Source of the DNA: an uncultured Colwellia sp.
GTDB lineage: Bacteria > Pseudomonadota > Gammaproteobacteria > Enterobacterales > Alteromonadaceae
NCBI GenBank assembly: GCA_913020705.1
Contig: CAJWBY010000084.1
Location: forward strand, 1 to 19,060
Reading direction: 5' to 3'
DNA: 19,060 nucleotides
The translations under genes and the position numbers were made by a program. The notes under the pieces are model-generated. The model was given only the letters and a program-made list of their open reading frames with translations. It had not been told where the DNA came from and searched no databases. Below are positions 8,161 through 16,790 of this stretch, in pieces. Position 1 is the stretch's first letter. Every line of letters begins with the position of its first letter.

Positions 8161-10839
8161 CTAATCCTGTGCGTAAAAGGGTGTATTGTAATATTGTCCA
8201 CCAATATCTAACCATTCACGCAATAATTTTGTTTCATCAGCTGTCATCATATTGTGATGAGCGACATTATTAATTACCTCGAAGAAACGTCCGCTTGACG
8301 CAGCACCGTTTGTTGAAAGTATACGCTGTACACCTACCGTAGTTAACACCGGAATAGGGTTACCTTCCGCATCTAAAATAAGTTCACCTTCACTATCAAC
8401 TTCAAAAACAATATTACCGTCTTCATCAAGCACAGGGATTAATCGATCAATTAAAATACCATCAACAACTTCTTGCTCAACATCATTAAAAAACAGTTCT
8501 CGATAACTGGTTAAATGCGCAGGTTGATCACTCGAAGTATTGGGGGATAAATCTAATTGCCCCGCCGGCACTTGCGAAAAACCATCACTATCAGCAATAC
8601 TATGGCAACTTGTACACGTTTGGTTAGCAATTAATGCTTGCGTGTCTTCATCAAGTAGCTCTCGGGGTAAATCCCATAATGGCTGAATATGCTCTTCGTA
8701 ATTTATTTGAATACGGCAATAAGCTGTCCAGTTATCAAAACATTCTACGCCATTGGGCATTAAAGTAGATAGGTTTTCATAAGCATAATTTATGCTTGGA
8801 TTTACTATTGAAATATTAGGGTCAGTCCATTGGTCCTGGTAACTGATTTCTGATGTAAGTTCTGCTAAACCATTAACCATTTCATCAGCTTGCGCCATGG
8901 TCTGCCCTTGGGTTGGAATGATGGCTTGCGTGGCATTTGGATAAGCAGCTCCACCCATTGCGCCAGCATTAATACTTGCTGATTGCGCATCTATTCTTCC
9001 ATGAGGCTGTTCGCTATTAGCCGTGTGACAGCCATTACACTCTAAAACTTCTCCGGGTTTTAAGGTAAGCCACTGTCGATGTCGACCATTTATACGTTGC
9101 CCGTTCTCATCTAAGATGCTGATGGCAAATGGTGTGTTTGCCGGTACTTTAACTTTCACAGAACCATCAGGTTGAATAGGCGTGTAGCCGATAATTTCCC
9201 GCATTAATTGATTATTACTGCGACCAAAATCAGTGTTGGCTATATCTCTGACATCGTCAGGTGGCATAGGAACACCACGAATAAGTCGCAAAAAACGTGC
9301 AGGTAAATCTACAGAGGGAGTCAGTGAAGGATCACTTAAACGAGCGATCCCATCTGGATTATTATTTTGAACCGTGACATCTATGCCATCAAAATCATAA
9401 ACGCTACGAATATGAATAGCCCCAGCAAGTTCACCACTTAACTGAGCATCGAGTTCGTTACCAATAACTTTGTCAGCTATAAATGTTTTTGCTTGCTCAG
9501 ATGGCCTCATCACAGCTGATTCAGTTATAATTTTACCTGCCTGCGTTGTAGCAACAAGTTGCTGAGTATTATCCGTATTATTTAATAACCATAACTCGAA
9601 TAATGGGTCTGCAAGTTCGACCGCTTCATCTGCCAGCTCTTCCGCGCTTAACTGGCCACATGCTTTAACCACATCGGCAACAACACGACAAAGATCCCAA
9701 CTCATTAAATATCTATTACTACTGTCGGGTAACGGGTAAAGATAATTTAGTCGACCGGATTCAGAAAAATCTGATGAGAAGTTGAAATTAAAACGATCAC
9801 TAAGCACTAAATCAGTTACCGCATTTGCTTGAGCGCCAGACTCTGCTGTAGCTTGTTCGTTATCAATGTAATCAGTAATGTTTATCAGTACCGGTCTTTT
9901 TTGATAAACCGTTTCATCTTGCGATCTTAGTAACATTAAAATATCACCATTTGGCATTTGTTGCGGTTTAATAAACTCTACTTGTTCATTCTCATCATCA
10001 AGCATTAACTGATGTGAGTGCCATCCAAACACAAGGGTATTGTCTGTGCCATCTGGATTCATGCTATACAGATTAATGCCGTGATTTCCCCCCATAGCGT
10101 CCCAACGGCTATAAAGTATTCGACCATTTTGTAAAACTAAAGGGTAAAAGTCATGGCTTAAATTAAAAGTAAGTTGTTCTACCGATGTGCCGTCAGCGTT
10201 CATCACATGAATGTTGAATGTTGCATTGTCTCGGCGTTCATCCAAAGCGGTATATTGCGGTTTTCCCTCGTCGAGTAATATGGCCCGCGATAAACGCTGG
10301 CGAGTAGAAGCGAAGATAATACGGCCATCAGGCAAGAAAGATGGCATTAAATCATCACCTTGCTCAGCAAGTGTGTCGCTCGTTATTATGCGCTCAAGGA
10401 TTTGTGTCGATAATTGATAACGCCATATATTCCAGTGAGGTTGGTCTTCATCGTCAGCATTTTCTATTTCTGGCGCTCTAATTGAAACAAGCATTTCTTG
10501 ACCATCATCAGAAATGCTTATGTCTCGAATATCAATAAGTTGATCTTCACCAAATAATAATGCGGTTAAATTTGTAACGGGTGAGTCAACAAAAGCATTT
10601 TTCTTGGCTAATAAATTAGCGCCAGCATTAAAAATAGCAGGATCACGTGCGTCAAAACGTGCAGGCGTTACACCATTTTCATCTGTTTGGGCATCAAGGG
10701 TTCGTTCGATATAGACAACAGGGTACTCAACCAGCACTGGGTCTGGTTCTTCGTCCTTAATTGATGTTTCAGTATTACACGCCCAAAGCAACAAAACGAC
10801 AGACATGAGTAATATGTTATAGCCCAGCTTCGGCTTCAT
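8161..10839 (-). CDS. Hydrazine-synthase-alpha-like dihaem lipoprotein
   Basis: This 892-residue lipoprotein has lipobox LLWAC (Cys21). Residues 100 to about 400 hold PD40/WD40-like blades of a beta-propeller (LMPSFLPDGRIIFASTRQR, then FYPLVLQNGRILYSRWD). A middle domain carries the first haem c site, CNGCH (Cys601-His605), in the context HRQWLTLKPGEVLECNGCH followed by PHGRID. The C-terminal domain begins with EEHIQPLWDL and carries CTSCH (Cys742-His746). Propeller, middle haem domain and C-terminal haem domain is the architecture of the HzsA subunit of anammox hydrazine synthase, and homologues outside anammox bacteria are annotated as HzsA-related. I see no HzsB or HzsC, so hydrazine synthesis is not implied. 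ATG with AGGGA 7 bases upstream. It is divergent from three other cytochrome-module genes. Confidence 0.9.
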   Translation of the reverse strand: MKPKLGYNILLMSVVLLLWACNTETSIKDEEPDPVLVEYPVVYIERTLDAQTDENGVTPARFDARDPAIFNAGANLLAKKNAFVDSPVTNLTALLFGEDQLIDIRDISISDDGQEMLVSIRAPEIENADDEDQPHWNIWRYQLSTQILERIITSDTLAEQGDDLMPSFLPDGRIIFASTRQRLSRAILLDEGKPQYTALDERRDNATFNIHVMNADGTSVEQLTFNLSHDFYPLVLQNGRILYSRWDAMGGNHGINLYSMNPDGTDNTLVFGWHSHQLMLDDENEQVEFIKPQQMPNGDILMLLRSQDETVYQKRPVLINITDYIDNEQATAESGAQANAVTDLVLSDRFNFNFSSDFSESGRLNYLYPLPDSSNRYLMSWDLCRVVADVVKACGQLSAEELADEAVELADPLFELWLLNNTDNTQQLVATTQAGKIITESAVMRPSEQAKTFIADKVIGNELDAQLSGELAGAIHIRSVYDFDGIDVTVQNNNPDGIARLSDPSLTPSVDLPARFLRLIRGVPMPPDDVRDIANTDFGRSNNQLMREIIGYTPIQPDGSVKVKVPANTPFAISILDENGQRINGRHRQWLTLKPGEVLECNGCHTANSEQPHGRIDAQSASINAGAMGGAAYPNATQAIIPTQGQTMAQADEMVNGLAELTSEISYQDQWTDPNISIVNPSINYAYENLSTLMPNGVECFDNWTAYCRIQINYEEHIQPLWDLPRELLDEDTQALIANQTCTSCHSIADSDGFSQVPAGQLDLSPNTSSDQPAHLTSYRELFFNDVEQEVVDGILIDRLIPVLDEDGNIVFEVDSEGELILDAEGNPIPVLTTVGVQRILSTNGAASSGRFFEVINNVAHHNMMTADETKLLREWLDIGGQYYNTPFYAQD

Positions 10840-10982
10840 TTAATTCCCTTAACGCATAATTTAAACAACATACACTATAGCTAAAAAGTGTAAAAAAACT
10901 TCTGGCATTATTACCCTATAACGCCAGATATTCAACCTTAAACTCAGACGCTGTAAAAAAATCCGACACTATTTTTCTAATT

Positions 10983-11019
10983 ATTAACTTTTTGAGCGTA
11001 TTCACTGCAAAAAGTTAAT
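10983..11019. repeat. Perfect inverted repeat, 12-bp arms, 13-nt spacer
   Basis: ATTAACTTTTTG (10983-10994) is repeated in exact reverse complement as CAAAAAGTTAAT (11008-11019). The spacer is 13 bases. It sits between divergent genes, so it is more likely an operator or a looping element than a terminator, and no T-run follows it. Confidence 0.8.
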
Positions 11020-11137
11020 CAACGATGATATTATCAGTGCAATATTTATAATTTACGTCTTTTTTCACTTAAAAGTGTAAAATTTCTTGACATTATTATC
11101 ACATAGTTTCAATGTTTCAATACTTTTATTGATTTAT

Positions 11138-11170
11138 ATTTAACCAATCGATGTTCTTTATTGGTTAAAT
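11138..11170. repeat. Perfect inverted repeat, 11-bp arms, 11-nt spacer
   Basis: ATTTAACCAAT (11138-11148) is the exact reverse complement of ATTGGTTAAAT (11160-11170). Its geometry resembles that of the repeat at 10983-11019, 153 bases away centre to centre, but the arm sequence differs apart from a shared TTAA core. It lies about 100 bases before the rightward start, a likely place for a regulator site. Confidence 0.8.
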
Positions 11171-11271
11171 ATCACACAAAACAGTTGATTAATTGCTGAT
11201 ATATTAGCCATTGCTTAATCTACTACGTTTTTATTTTTGTGGCTAAAGACTTTCATGGAGATCTTATAAAA

Positions 11272-12537
11272 ATGCAACTCCGCTCTAACATACGATTAGA
11301 TTCGTATAAAAACAGACTAAAACCAACAACTTTCATTAGCAGGTTTTTTTGTTGTTTAGCATTATTCATTGCAACGAGTTCGATATCAAATGCCCATGCG
11401 GGAACCTTAGAACAAGCAAAACAGCTACACGACAGATTAACAGGTGTTTCTGCGTCAGAAATTACCTTATTAGAAATGATGATATTACTTGATGAGGATA
11501 AGCCTATTGAAGCGGCTTATAAAGCGATGGAAACGCCAGCATTCTATTCCACCACGTTAAAATTATTTGCGACTCCATCGACGAATATCGATCAAGATAT
11601 TTTTGCGCCACTCAACGACTACAGTGCAACCTTAATTGGTTTGGTCAGAGACGATGTTGATTTTAGAGAAATTTTACAAGCAGATATTCTTTATGTGGGC
11701 AAAAGTAGTTTGGATTTACCTGCCTACAGTATTAACAATAATGCGCATTATCAAGCACTCGAAGATCAGTTCATTGACTTATCTGATGGTTTAGAGCGAA
11801 CTTCACAATCAAGTTTAAGTGGTTTACCTGCTACCGCAACCGCTGGCGTGCTAACAAGTAGAGCCGCAGCGAAAGAATTTTTCTATTTGGGTACGAATAG
11901 AGCCATGGTCAGATTTACGTTAATGAACCATTTATGTACTGACTTAGAGCCTTTAAAAGACACCACGCGTTCTCCAGACCGTATTCGTCAAGATGTGAGT
12001 AGAAGCCCTGGAGGCGATAGCCGTTTATTTCTTAATAATTGCCTAGGTTGTCATAGTGGTATGGACCCATTGGCTCAAGCCTTTGCTTATTACGAATATA
12101 ACTTTAATAGTGAAACAGACCCAACAGGTGAATCTGGCTCGCTCTCATACAACCAACAAGGTCAAACAGATCCAACAACGGGTACGCGTGTTCAAAGTAA
12201 GTATCATAATAATGCAACAACGTTTCCTTATGGTTTTGTAACTCAAGACGACCAATGGCAAAATTATTGGCGTGAAGGTGTGAATCAAAAACTGGGCTGG
12301 GATGAAAATTTAAGTGGAAAAGGTGTTGGCGCAAAATCTTTAGGGCAAGAGTTTGCTAACAGCCAAGCATTTGCGCACTGCCAAGTAAAAAAAGTATTTA
12401 ACACTGTTTGCCTTCGTGACGCTGAAAGCGACGACGATTTAGCACAAATCAGTTCAACAACCGAATCGTTTAAGCAAAACGATTATCAACTTAAGCGAGT
12501 ATTTGCTGAAGTTGGCGAATATTGTATGGGGGAATAA
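11272..12537 (+). CDS. Exported monohaem cytochrome, DUF1588-like C-terminal region
   Basis: The 421-residue protein has a signal peptide ending NAHA (cleavage near residue 43). One haem c site, CLGCH (Cys257-His261), is embedded in RQDVSRSPGGDSR followed by NNCLGCHSGMDPLAQAF. A preceding NRAMVRFTLMNHLC segment matches the layout of DUF1588/DUF1592 proteins, in which a leaderless cytochrome-like CxxCH is followed by MDP and an aromatic-rich segment. Other cysteines (in MNHLC, FAHC, TVCL, EYC) could form disulfides. A GTG at 11239 is in frame but has no ribosome binding site; the ATG at 11272 has GGAG 11 bases upstream and gives a normal signal peptide. It is the first gene of a three-gene operon. 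The substrate is unknown. Confidence 0.85.
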   Translation: MQLRSNIRLDSYKNRLKPTTFISRFFCCLALFIATSSISNAHAGTLEQAKQLHDRLTGVSASEITLLEMMILLDEDKPIEAAYKAMETPAFYSTTLKLFATPSTNIDQDIFAPLNDYSATLIGLVRDDVDFREILQADILYVGKSSLDLPAYSINNNAHYQALEDQFIDLSDGLERTSQSSLSGLPATATAGVLTSRAAAKEFFYLGTNRAMVRFTLMNHLCTDLEPLKDTTRSPDRIRQDVSRSPGGDSRLFLNNCLGCHSGMDPLAQAFAYYEYNFNSETDPTGESGSLSYNQQGQTDPTTGTRVQSKYHNNATTFPYGFVTQDDQWQNYWREGVNQKLGWDENLSGKGVGAKSLGQEFANSQAFAHCQVKKVFNTVCLRDAESDDDLAQISSTTESFKQNDYQLKRVFAEVGEYCMGE

Positions 12538-12542
12538 AGGTG

Positions 12543-15032
12543 ATGAACTTCATAAGCAATTACTTTAATAATCACCTTAACAACAACTTTTGTAATCACT
12601 TAACGAAATATCTTTCAACATTCGTGTTAGTGCTAACTTTAGGCGCTTGTGGCGGCGGTGGCGGTGAAGTAGAAACAAACCCACCTGCACAGCAAGATCC
12701 ACAGTCGACAGAATATACGGGACCTGCACCCACAACTGAAGATATTCAAAAGTATAAAACCTTTCTTTGGGACAATATTTCCACAGAAGATAAATGTGGT
12801 GCTTGTCATACAGAAGGTGCTCAAGCCCCCTACTTTGCCAGTCGTAACAATGTTAACGATGCCTATGCAGCGACAAGTTCACTGGTTAATTTAACGAGTC
12901 CGGCTTCATCTCGCCTAGTAGAAAAAGTAGCTGGTGGTCATAATTGCTGGCTAGCTAGCGATAGTGCTTGTGGTGAAAACATGGAGCAATGGATCAAGTT
13001 ATGGTCTGACGACAGAGTGGTAACAGCAAACACTATCGAATTGTCTGCTCCTGTGATTCGTGAGCCAGGTGCGAGCAAAAACTTTCCTGATGAAAGTGCC
13101 CTATTTAACGAACACGTATACCCAGTAGTTAATCAATATTGTGTCGCTTGTCATAGCGAATCATCGAATTCTGCGCAATCTCCCTTCTTTGCGAGTAATG
13201 ATCTTGAGCAAGCCTATGAGTCAGCTAAACAAGTCATGAACTTAGACAGCCCTTCTCAATCAAGGCTCGTTATACGTTTAGGCAGTGAATTTCATAATTG
13301 CTGGAGTAATTGCCAAGAAAACAGTCTAACCATGTTAAATGCTATTACTGCGTTTAGTAACCAAATTGAAGTCGATGAAATTTCAGAAGAAATGTTGGTA
13401 TCTAAATCATTGCGATTAACTGACGGTATTACCGCATCAAGCGGCGGCCGCTTTGAGTCAGATATCATCGCTTTATATCAATTTAAAACCGGCGAAGGCA
13501 ACATTGCTTATGACACTTCAGGTATTTCTCCTGCGGCTAACTTGACCCTGAATGGCGATATTGAATGGCTAGGTAGTTGGGGATTAACATTCAACAATGG
13601 CAAAGCACAAGCAAGTACCGCCAGTAGTAAAAAGCTACATGATTTGATTACTTCTACTGGTGAGTTTTCAGTTGAAGCATGGATAACACCCAATAACGTC
13701 GTTCAAGAAGGGCCTGCACGTATGATTACTTATTCAGCAGGCGATAATGACAGAAACTTTATGCTCGGCCAAACACAATATAACTATGATTTTTTATTAC
13801 GAACAGAAAATTCAAACGCTAACGGCGATCCCGCGTTAAGTACACCCGATGCTGATGAAATACTGCAAGCGACTTTGCAACATGTGGTGCTGACATACAA
13901 TGCCACAACAGGTCGACGCATTTATGTGAATGGTAATTTAATTGAGATCACCGACGAAGATATTGCTCCATTGGCAACTTGGGACGATAGTTTCGCACTT
14001 ATTTTAGGCAAAGAAGCTTCCAACCAACATGTTTGGCAAGGCGATATCCGCTTACTCGCCATTTATAATCGAGTATTAGGGCAAGAACAAATTGCACAAA
14101 ACTATGACGTGGGCGTTGGTGAAAAGTTCTTTTTATTGTTTTCCATCAGTGAACTTATCAACTTAGACAATACTTATGTGATGTTTGAAGTTAGCCAATT
14201 TGATAATTATAGCTACTTATTTAACGGTGCTTCTATTGTCAACATTGATGGGACACCTGTATCTACCGCATTTGATCTAACAAGTTTACGCATTGGCTTA
14301 AATGGTAAAGAAAGTGTACAAGGCCAAGCATACAGTAATATTGACCTTTCAATTACGAGTGGACAGAATTTGACAGAGCCAATGATTATTTCACCATTAG
14401 GGACGATTATTGGTCTTGAAAAAGGCGCCAGCCAAGACGAATTTTTCTTAACCTTTGAAAAAATTGGTGAACATACCAACGTTACTGTGCCAGGAGTATT
14501 TACCACACCTGACGAAGTAGCTGCGACTACAGAAACAGCGCATATTGGCATTAGATACTTTGCTGAAATTAACCATAATATGAGTGTATTAACTGGCGTA
14601 TCGCAACAAACGGCAAAGGTTTTTAATACCTATCAATTGGTTAAACGCCAATTACCGAGTATTGAAAATGTTGAAACCTTTATATCTGCTCAGCAAATGG
14701 GCGTTACTCAGTTAGCCATTGCCTATTGTGACACTGCCATTGAAGACAACAGTTTACGTAGCACTTGGTTTCCTGATATCGATTTTACCCAACCACCCAG
14801 CATTGCTTTAAGCAGTAGTGAACGCACAAATTTATTAACGCCGCTGTTAGCGCAACTAATTCCCCTTACTGTGGCAACGCAGCCTGACAAAACGCTGGTG
14901 TATAACGAACTAGATAGTTTAACGACACGACTATCAATTTGTGATGGTACCTGCACACAAGAACGAACACGCACCATTGCTAAAGCAACTTGTGCCGCGG
15001 TTCTTGCCAGTGCTGTGATGCTCGTACAGTAA
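12543..15032 (+). CDS. Dihaem LamG-domain lipoprotein with tandem haem domains
   Basis: The 829-residue lipoprotein has lipobox LGAC (Cys36) followed by a glycine tract. Two similar haem domains follow, with CGACH at Cys85-His89 and CVACH at Cys200-His204. Each shares the pattern CxxCH, then PxFAS, an AY helix, NLxSP, SRLV, HNCW and a final C-EN. From about residue 300 to 525 lies a LamG/concanavalin-like domain (IIALYQFKTGEG to YNRVLGQEQIAQNY), followed by about 300 residues of unrecognised mostly helical sequence ending in a Cys-rich tail. LamG suggests binding of a glycan or surface polymer. Translation could start at a TTG at 12522 overlapping the previous gene, but the ATG at 12543, behind GGGGGA at 9 bases, gives a normal lipoprotein signal. 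It starts 5 bases after the previous stop. Confidence 0.88.
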   Translation: MNFISNYFNNHLNNNFCNHLTKYLSTFVLVLTLGACGGGGGEVETNPPAQQDPQSTEYTGPAPTTEDIQKYKTFLWDNISTEDKCGACHTEGAQAPYFASRNNVNDAYAATSSLVNLTSPASSRLVEKVAGGHNCWLASDSACGENMEQWIKLWSDDRVVTANTIELSAPVIREPGASKNFPDESALFNEHVYPVVNQYCVACHSESSNSAQSPFFASNDLEQAYESAKQVMNLDSPSQSRLVIRLGSEFHNCWSNCQENSLTMLNAITAFSNQIEVDEISEEMLVSKSLRLTDGITASSGGRFESDIIALYQFKTGEGNIAYDTSGISPAANLTLNGDIEWLGSWGLTFNNGKAQASTASSKKLHDLITSTGEFSVEAWITPNNVVQEGPARMITYSAGDNDRNFMLGQTQYNYDFLLRTENSNANGDPALSTPDADEILQATLQHVVLTYNATTGRRIYVNGNLIEITDEDIAPLATWDDSFALILGKEASNQHVWQGDIRLLAIYNRVLGQEQIAQNYDVGVGEKFFLLFSISELINLDNTYVMFEVSQFDNYSYLFNGASIVNIDGTPVSTAFDLTSLRIGLNGKESVQGQAYSNIDLSITSGQNLTEPMIISPLGTIIGLEKGASQDEFFLTFEKIGEHTNVTVPGVFTTPDEVAATTETAHIGIRYFAEINHNMSVLTGVSQQTAKVFNTYQLVKRQLPSIENVETFISAQQMGVTQLAIAYCDTAIEDNSLRSTWFPDIDFTQPPSIALSSSERTNLLTPLLAQLIPLTVATQPDKTLVYNELDSLTTRLSICDGTCTQERTRTIAKATCAAVLASAVMLVQ

Positions 15033-15099
15033 GAACAGATTATGCGACAAATAATAACGTTAAAGACACGTTCGATAGAAAGATTAAAGGAACAATAAA

Positions 15100-16677
15100 A
15101 TGACCAGACCTAAGCACTTGCACCCAAATAGCCCTTTATTATTTCCGGATCATCAAAAACCGATGACCCGACGAGACTTCATTTCAACAGGTTTACGAAC
15201 AGGCGGACATGCGGTTGCCGGCTTGACATTATTCAGTTTATTCGCCAATCCTAATAAAGCGAATGCAACGCTTTCTCCAGATTTAGAAGCGTTAAGAGAA
15301 TCGTGTGGTATCAACATTGAAGGCGCAGGAAAAATTCCTTTTATCAGTTTTGACTTAGCAGGTGGCGCTAATATTGCGGGTTCTAATGTATTGGTGGGTG
15401 GTGCGGGTGGTCAACAAGATTTTCTATCAACCGCAGGTTACAACAAACTGGGGTTACCCGGCGATATGGCACCATCAATCGCGAATCCTTTAAGTGGTTT
15501 ATCAGACTTTATCAATACAGAATTAGGCTTAGCTTTCCATTCTGACTCACAGTTTTTACGGGGTATTTTAGAGAAAACCTCAACAGAAACCAGAGCCCTA
15601 ATTAATGGCGCTGTTCTCCCTAGTCGTTCAGATAACGATACCAGTAATAATCCGCACAATCCCATGTACGCAATTTCGGCTGCGGGGGCTGATGGTTCGT
15701 TAATGCCATTAATTGGCTCACGCAATAGTGACTCAGGTGGCAACTCAATGTCAGCAACAAATTTCATTGATTTAAGTAAACGTCCCACCAAAATTGATCG
15801 ACCTACTGATGTGACGGGCTTAGTGGATGTTGGCGACTTATTTAATTTGCTTTCGCAAAAAGACGCGGTTGCCGTAATGGAAAGTATTCAACGTATAAGT
15901 GCACAAAAAATGGCGTCAGTTAACAGCCAAGTTACCCGAGATGATGTTATTAAAGACCTGGTTAATTGTGGCTACGTGCAAAGTGCCGATTTGGCGGATC
16001 GCTTTGGTGATCCCTCAACATTAAATCCACTTTTAGATCCTGACATCGTTGGCCCTGCGGGGATATTCACCTTAGATGAATTTGATTCTGAAACGGAGTT
16101 TCAAAAAACCGCTTCTATTATGAAGCTGGTGGTAAATGGCTTCTCGGGTGCAGGCACGGTAACTATGGGTGGGTTTGATTATCATACCGGTGAACGTGGT
16201 ACAGGAGAATTACGTGATTTACGTGCTGGACGTTGTATGGGGGCGTGTTTAGAATATGCGGCTCGAAGAAATATGCCATTAATGATGTATGTATTTAGCG
16301 ATGGTTCTGTTGCCAGCAATGGCCGTATTGACGATTCTATTGAAGGAAGAGGCAAAGGCGAGTGGACAGGTGATAACTCATCTACGGGTGCATCATTCTT
16401 TTTAGTCTTTAACCCTACAGGTAAACCTCAACTCGCTGGAGGAAATGCAGATCAAATGGCAAGACAACAGCAAATTGGTTTTATGCGCCCTGACGCATCA
16501 GTTGATACTGCTTCTGCGCCATCAGCGAATAACGTTAACTTATTAGTTGAAACAGTATTACTTAACTATATGGCGTTACATGGCGAGCAAGGTGCATTTT
16601 CAACGGTTGCACCACAGCAAGGTTTAGGTAATGCTACAATGTTAGATTCGCTAACTGCGTTTCAACCTATTGTGTGA
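15100..16677 (+). CDS. Tat-exported DUF1501-like protein, 525 aa
   Basis: The N-terminus carries a twin-arginine motif, MTRRDF (Arg24-Arg25), and a hydrophobic segment ending near KANA, so the protein is folded before export. The mature part begins with FISFDLAGGANIAGSNVLVG and later has GGFDYHTGERG followed by MYVFSDGSVASNGR. This matches the plan of DUF1501 proteins in the alkaline-phosphatase-like superfamily, though divergently: the usual TDHG metal region is replaced by a GDNSSTGAS stretch. DUF1501 genes are commonly paired with cytochrome-bearing DUF1549/1592-type partners, and that is what lies upstream here. ATG at 15100 with AAAGGA at a good distance. The 67-base gap behind the LamG gene supports one transcript. 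Function unknown. Confidence 0.85.
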   Translation: MTRPKHLHPNSPLLFPDHQKPMTRRDFISTGLRTGGHAVAGLTLFSLFANPNKANATLSPDLEALRESCGINIEGAGKIPFISFDLAGGANIAGSNVLVGGAGGQQDFLSTAGYNKLGLPGDMAPSIANPLSGLSDFINTELGLAFHSDSQFLRGILEKTSTETRALINGAVLPSRSDNDTSNNPHNPMYAISAAGADGSLMPLIGSRNSDSGGNSMSATNFIDLSKRPTKIDRPTDVTGLVDVGDLFNLLSQKDAVAVMESIQRISAQKMASVNSQVTRDDVIKDLVNCGYVQSADLADRFGDPSTLNPLLDPDIVGPAGIFTLDEFDSETEFQKTASIMKLVVNGFSGAGTVTMGGFDYHTGERGTGELRDLRAGRCMGACLEYAARRNMPLMMYVFSDGSVASNGRIDDSIEGRGKGEWTGDNSSTGASFFLVFNPTGKPQLAGGNADQMARQQQIGFMRPDASVDTASAPSANNVNLLVETVLLNYMALHGEQGAFSTVAPQQGLGNATMLDSLTAFQPIV

Positions 16678-16726
16678 TAGTTCAATTTTATTTGTTACCA
16701 TTTTATTGCGTTAAATCATTATCGAT

Positions 16727-16783
16727 GTGGGGACGACCTCACCTCTCTATTTTTTCAGGGGACGACCCCTAAATTTGATAGAG
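16727..16783 (+). promoter_or_regulatory. Guanidine-II (mini-ykkC) riboswitch for sugE
   Basis: Two hairpins share the conserved ACGA loop. P1 runs 16727-16742 (GTGGGG, ACGA, CCTCAC, with one G-U pair). P2 runs 16757-16770 (AGGGG, ACGA, CCCCT). This pair of ACGR-loop hairpins is the signature of the guanidine-II class, which commonly precedes sugE. The 14-base linker contains CTCTAT (16745-16750), the exact complement of ATAGAG (16778-16783) that covers the Shine-Dalgarno region, 7 bases before the sugE ATG. This suggests translational control: the linker hides the ribosome site without ligand, and binding of guanidinium frees it. No convincing promoter hexamers are visible in 16678-16726. 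Confidence 0.93.
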
Positions 16784-16790
16784 TGACTAT

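Larger units (their letters stand above)
10840..11271. promoter_or_regulatory. Divergent intergenic region between the two arms of the cytochrome module
   Basis: This 432-base AT-rich gap separates the starts of the HzsA-like gene (leftward) and the monohaem gene (rightward) and must carry both promoters. A TTGACA hexamer at 11087-11092 on the plus strand could be a -35 box, but nothing resembling TATAAT lies at the right distance. ACTATA at 10874-10879 reads TATAGT on the minus strand without a matching -35. Two long inverted repeats, listed separately, dominate the region. No ORF, tRNA or convincing FNR or CRP palindrome is visible. Confidence 0.6.

Noticed and set aside
8161..10839. Calling the dihaem lipoprotein a hydrazine synthase subunit
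   Set aside because: The domain order fits HzsA, but no HzsB or HzsC partner is present and the host looks like a heterotrophic marine gammaproteobacterium.
10902..10928. TCTGGC / GCCAGA inverted repeat in the divergent gap
   Set aside because: Only 6-bp arms with a 15-base spacer, within what chance would give.
11239..11271. GTG start at 11239 for the monohaem protein
   Set aside because: It has no ribosome binding site and only lengthens the signal peptide with polar residues; the ATG at 11272 has GGAG upstream.
10840..11271. FNR- or CRP-type operator for the redox module
   Set aside because: I looked for TTGAT-N4-ATCAA and TGTGA-N6-TCACA and found only half-sites.
12522..12542. TTG start at 12522 for the LamG lipoprotein
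   Set aside because: It would overlap the previous gene; the ATG at 12543 gives a normal signal and a usable Shine-Dalgarno.
14213..15791. Antisense reading frames at 14213-14551 and 15438-15791 as genes
   Set aside because: They lie opposite well-supported genes, lack signals or recognisable domains and look like shadows of the coding strand.
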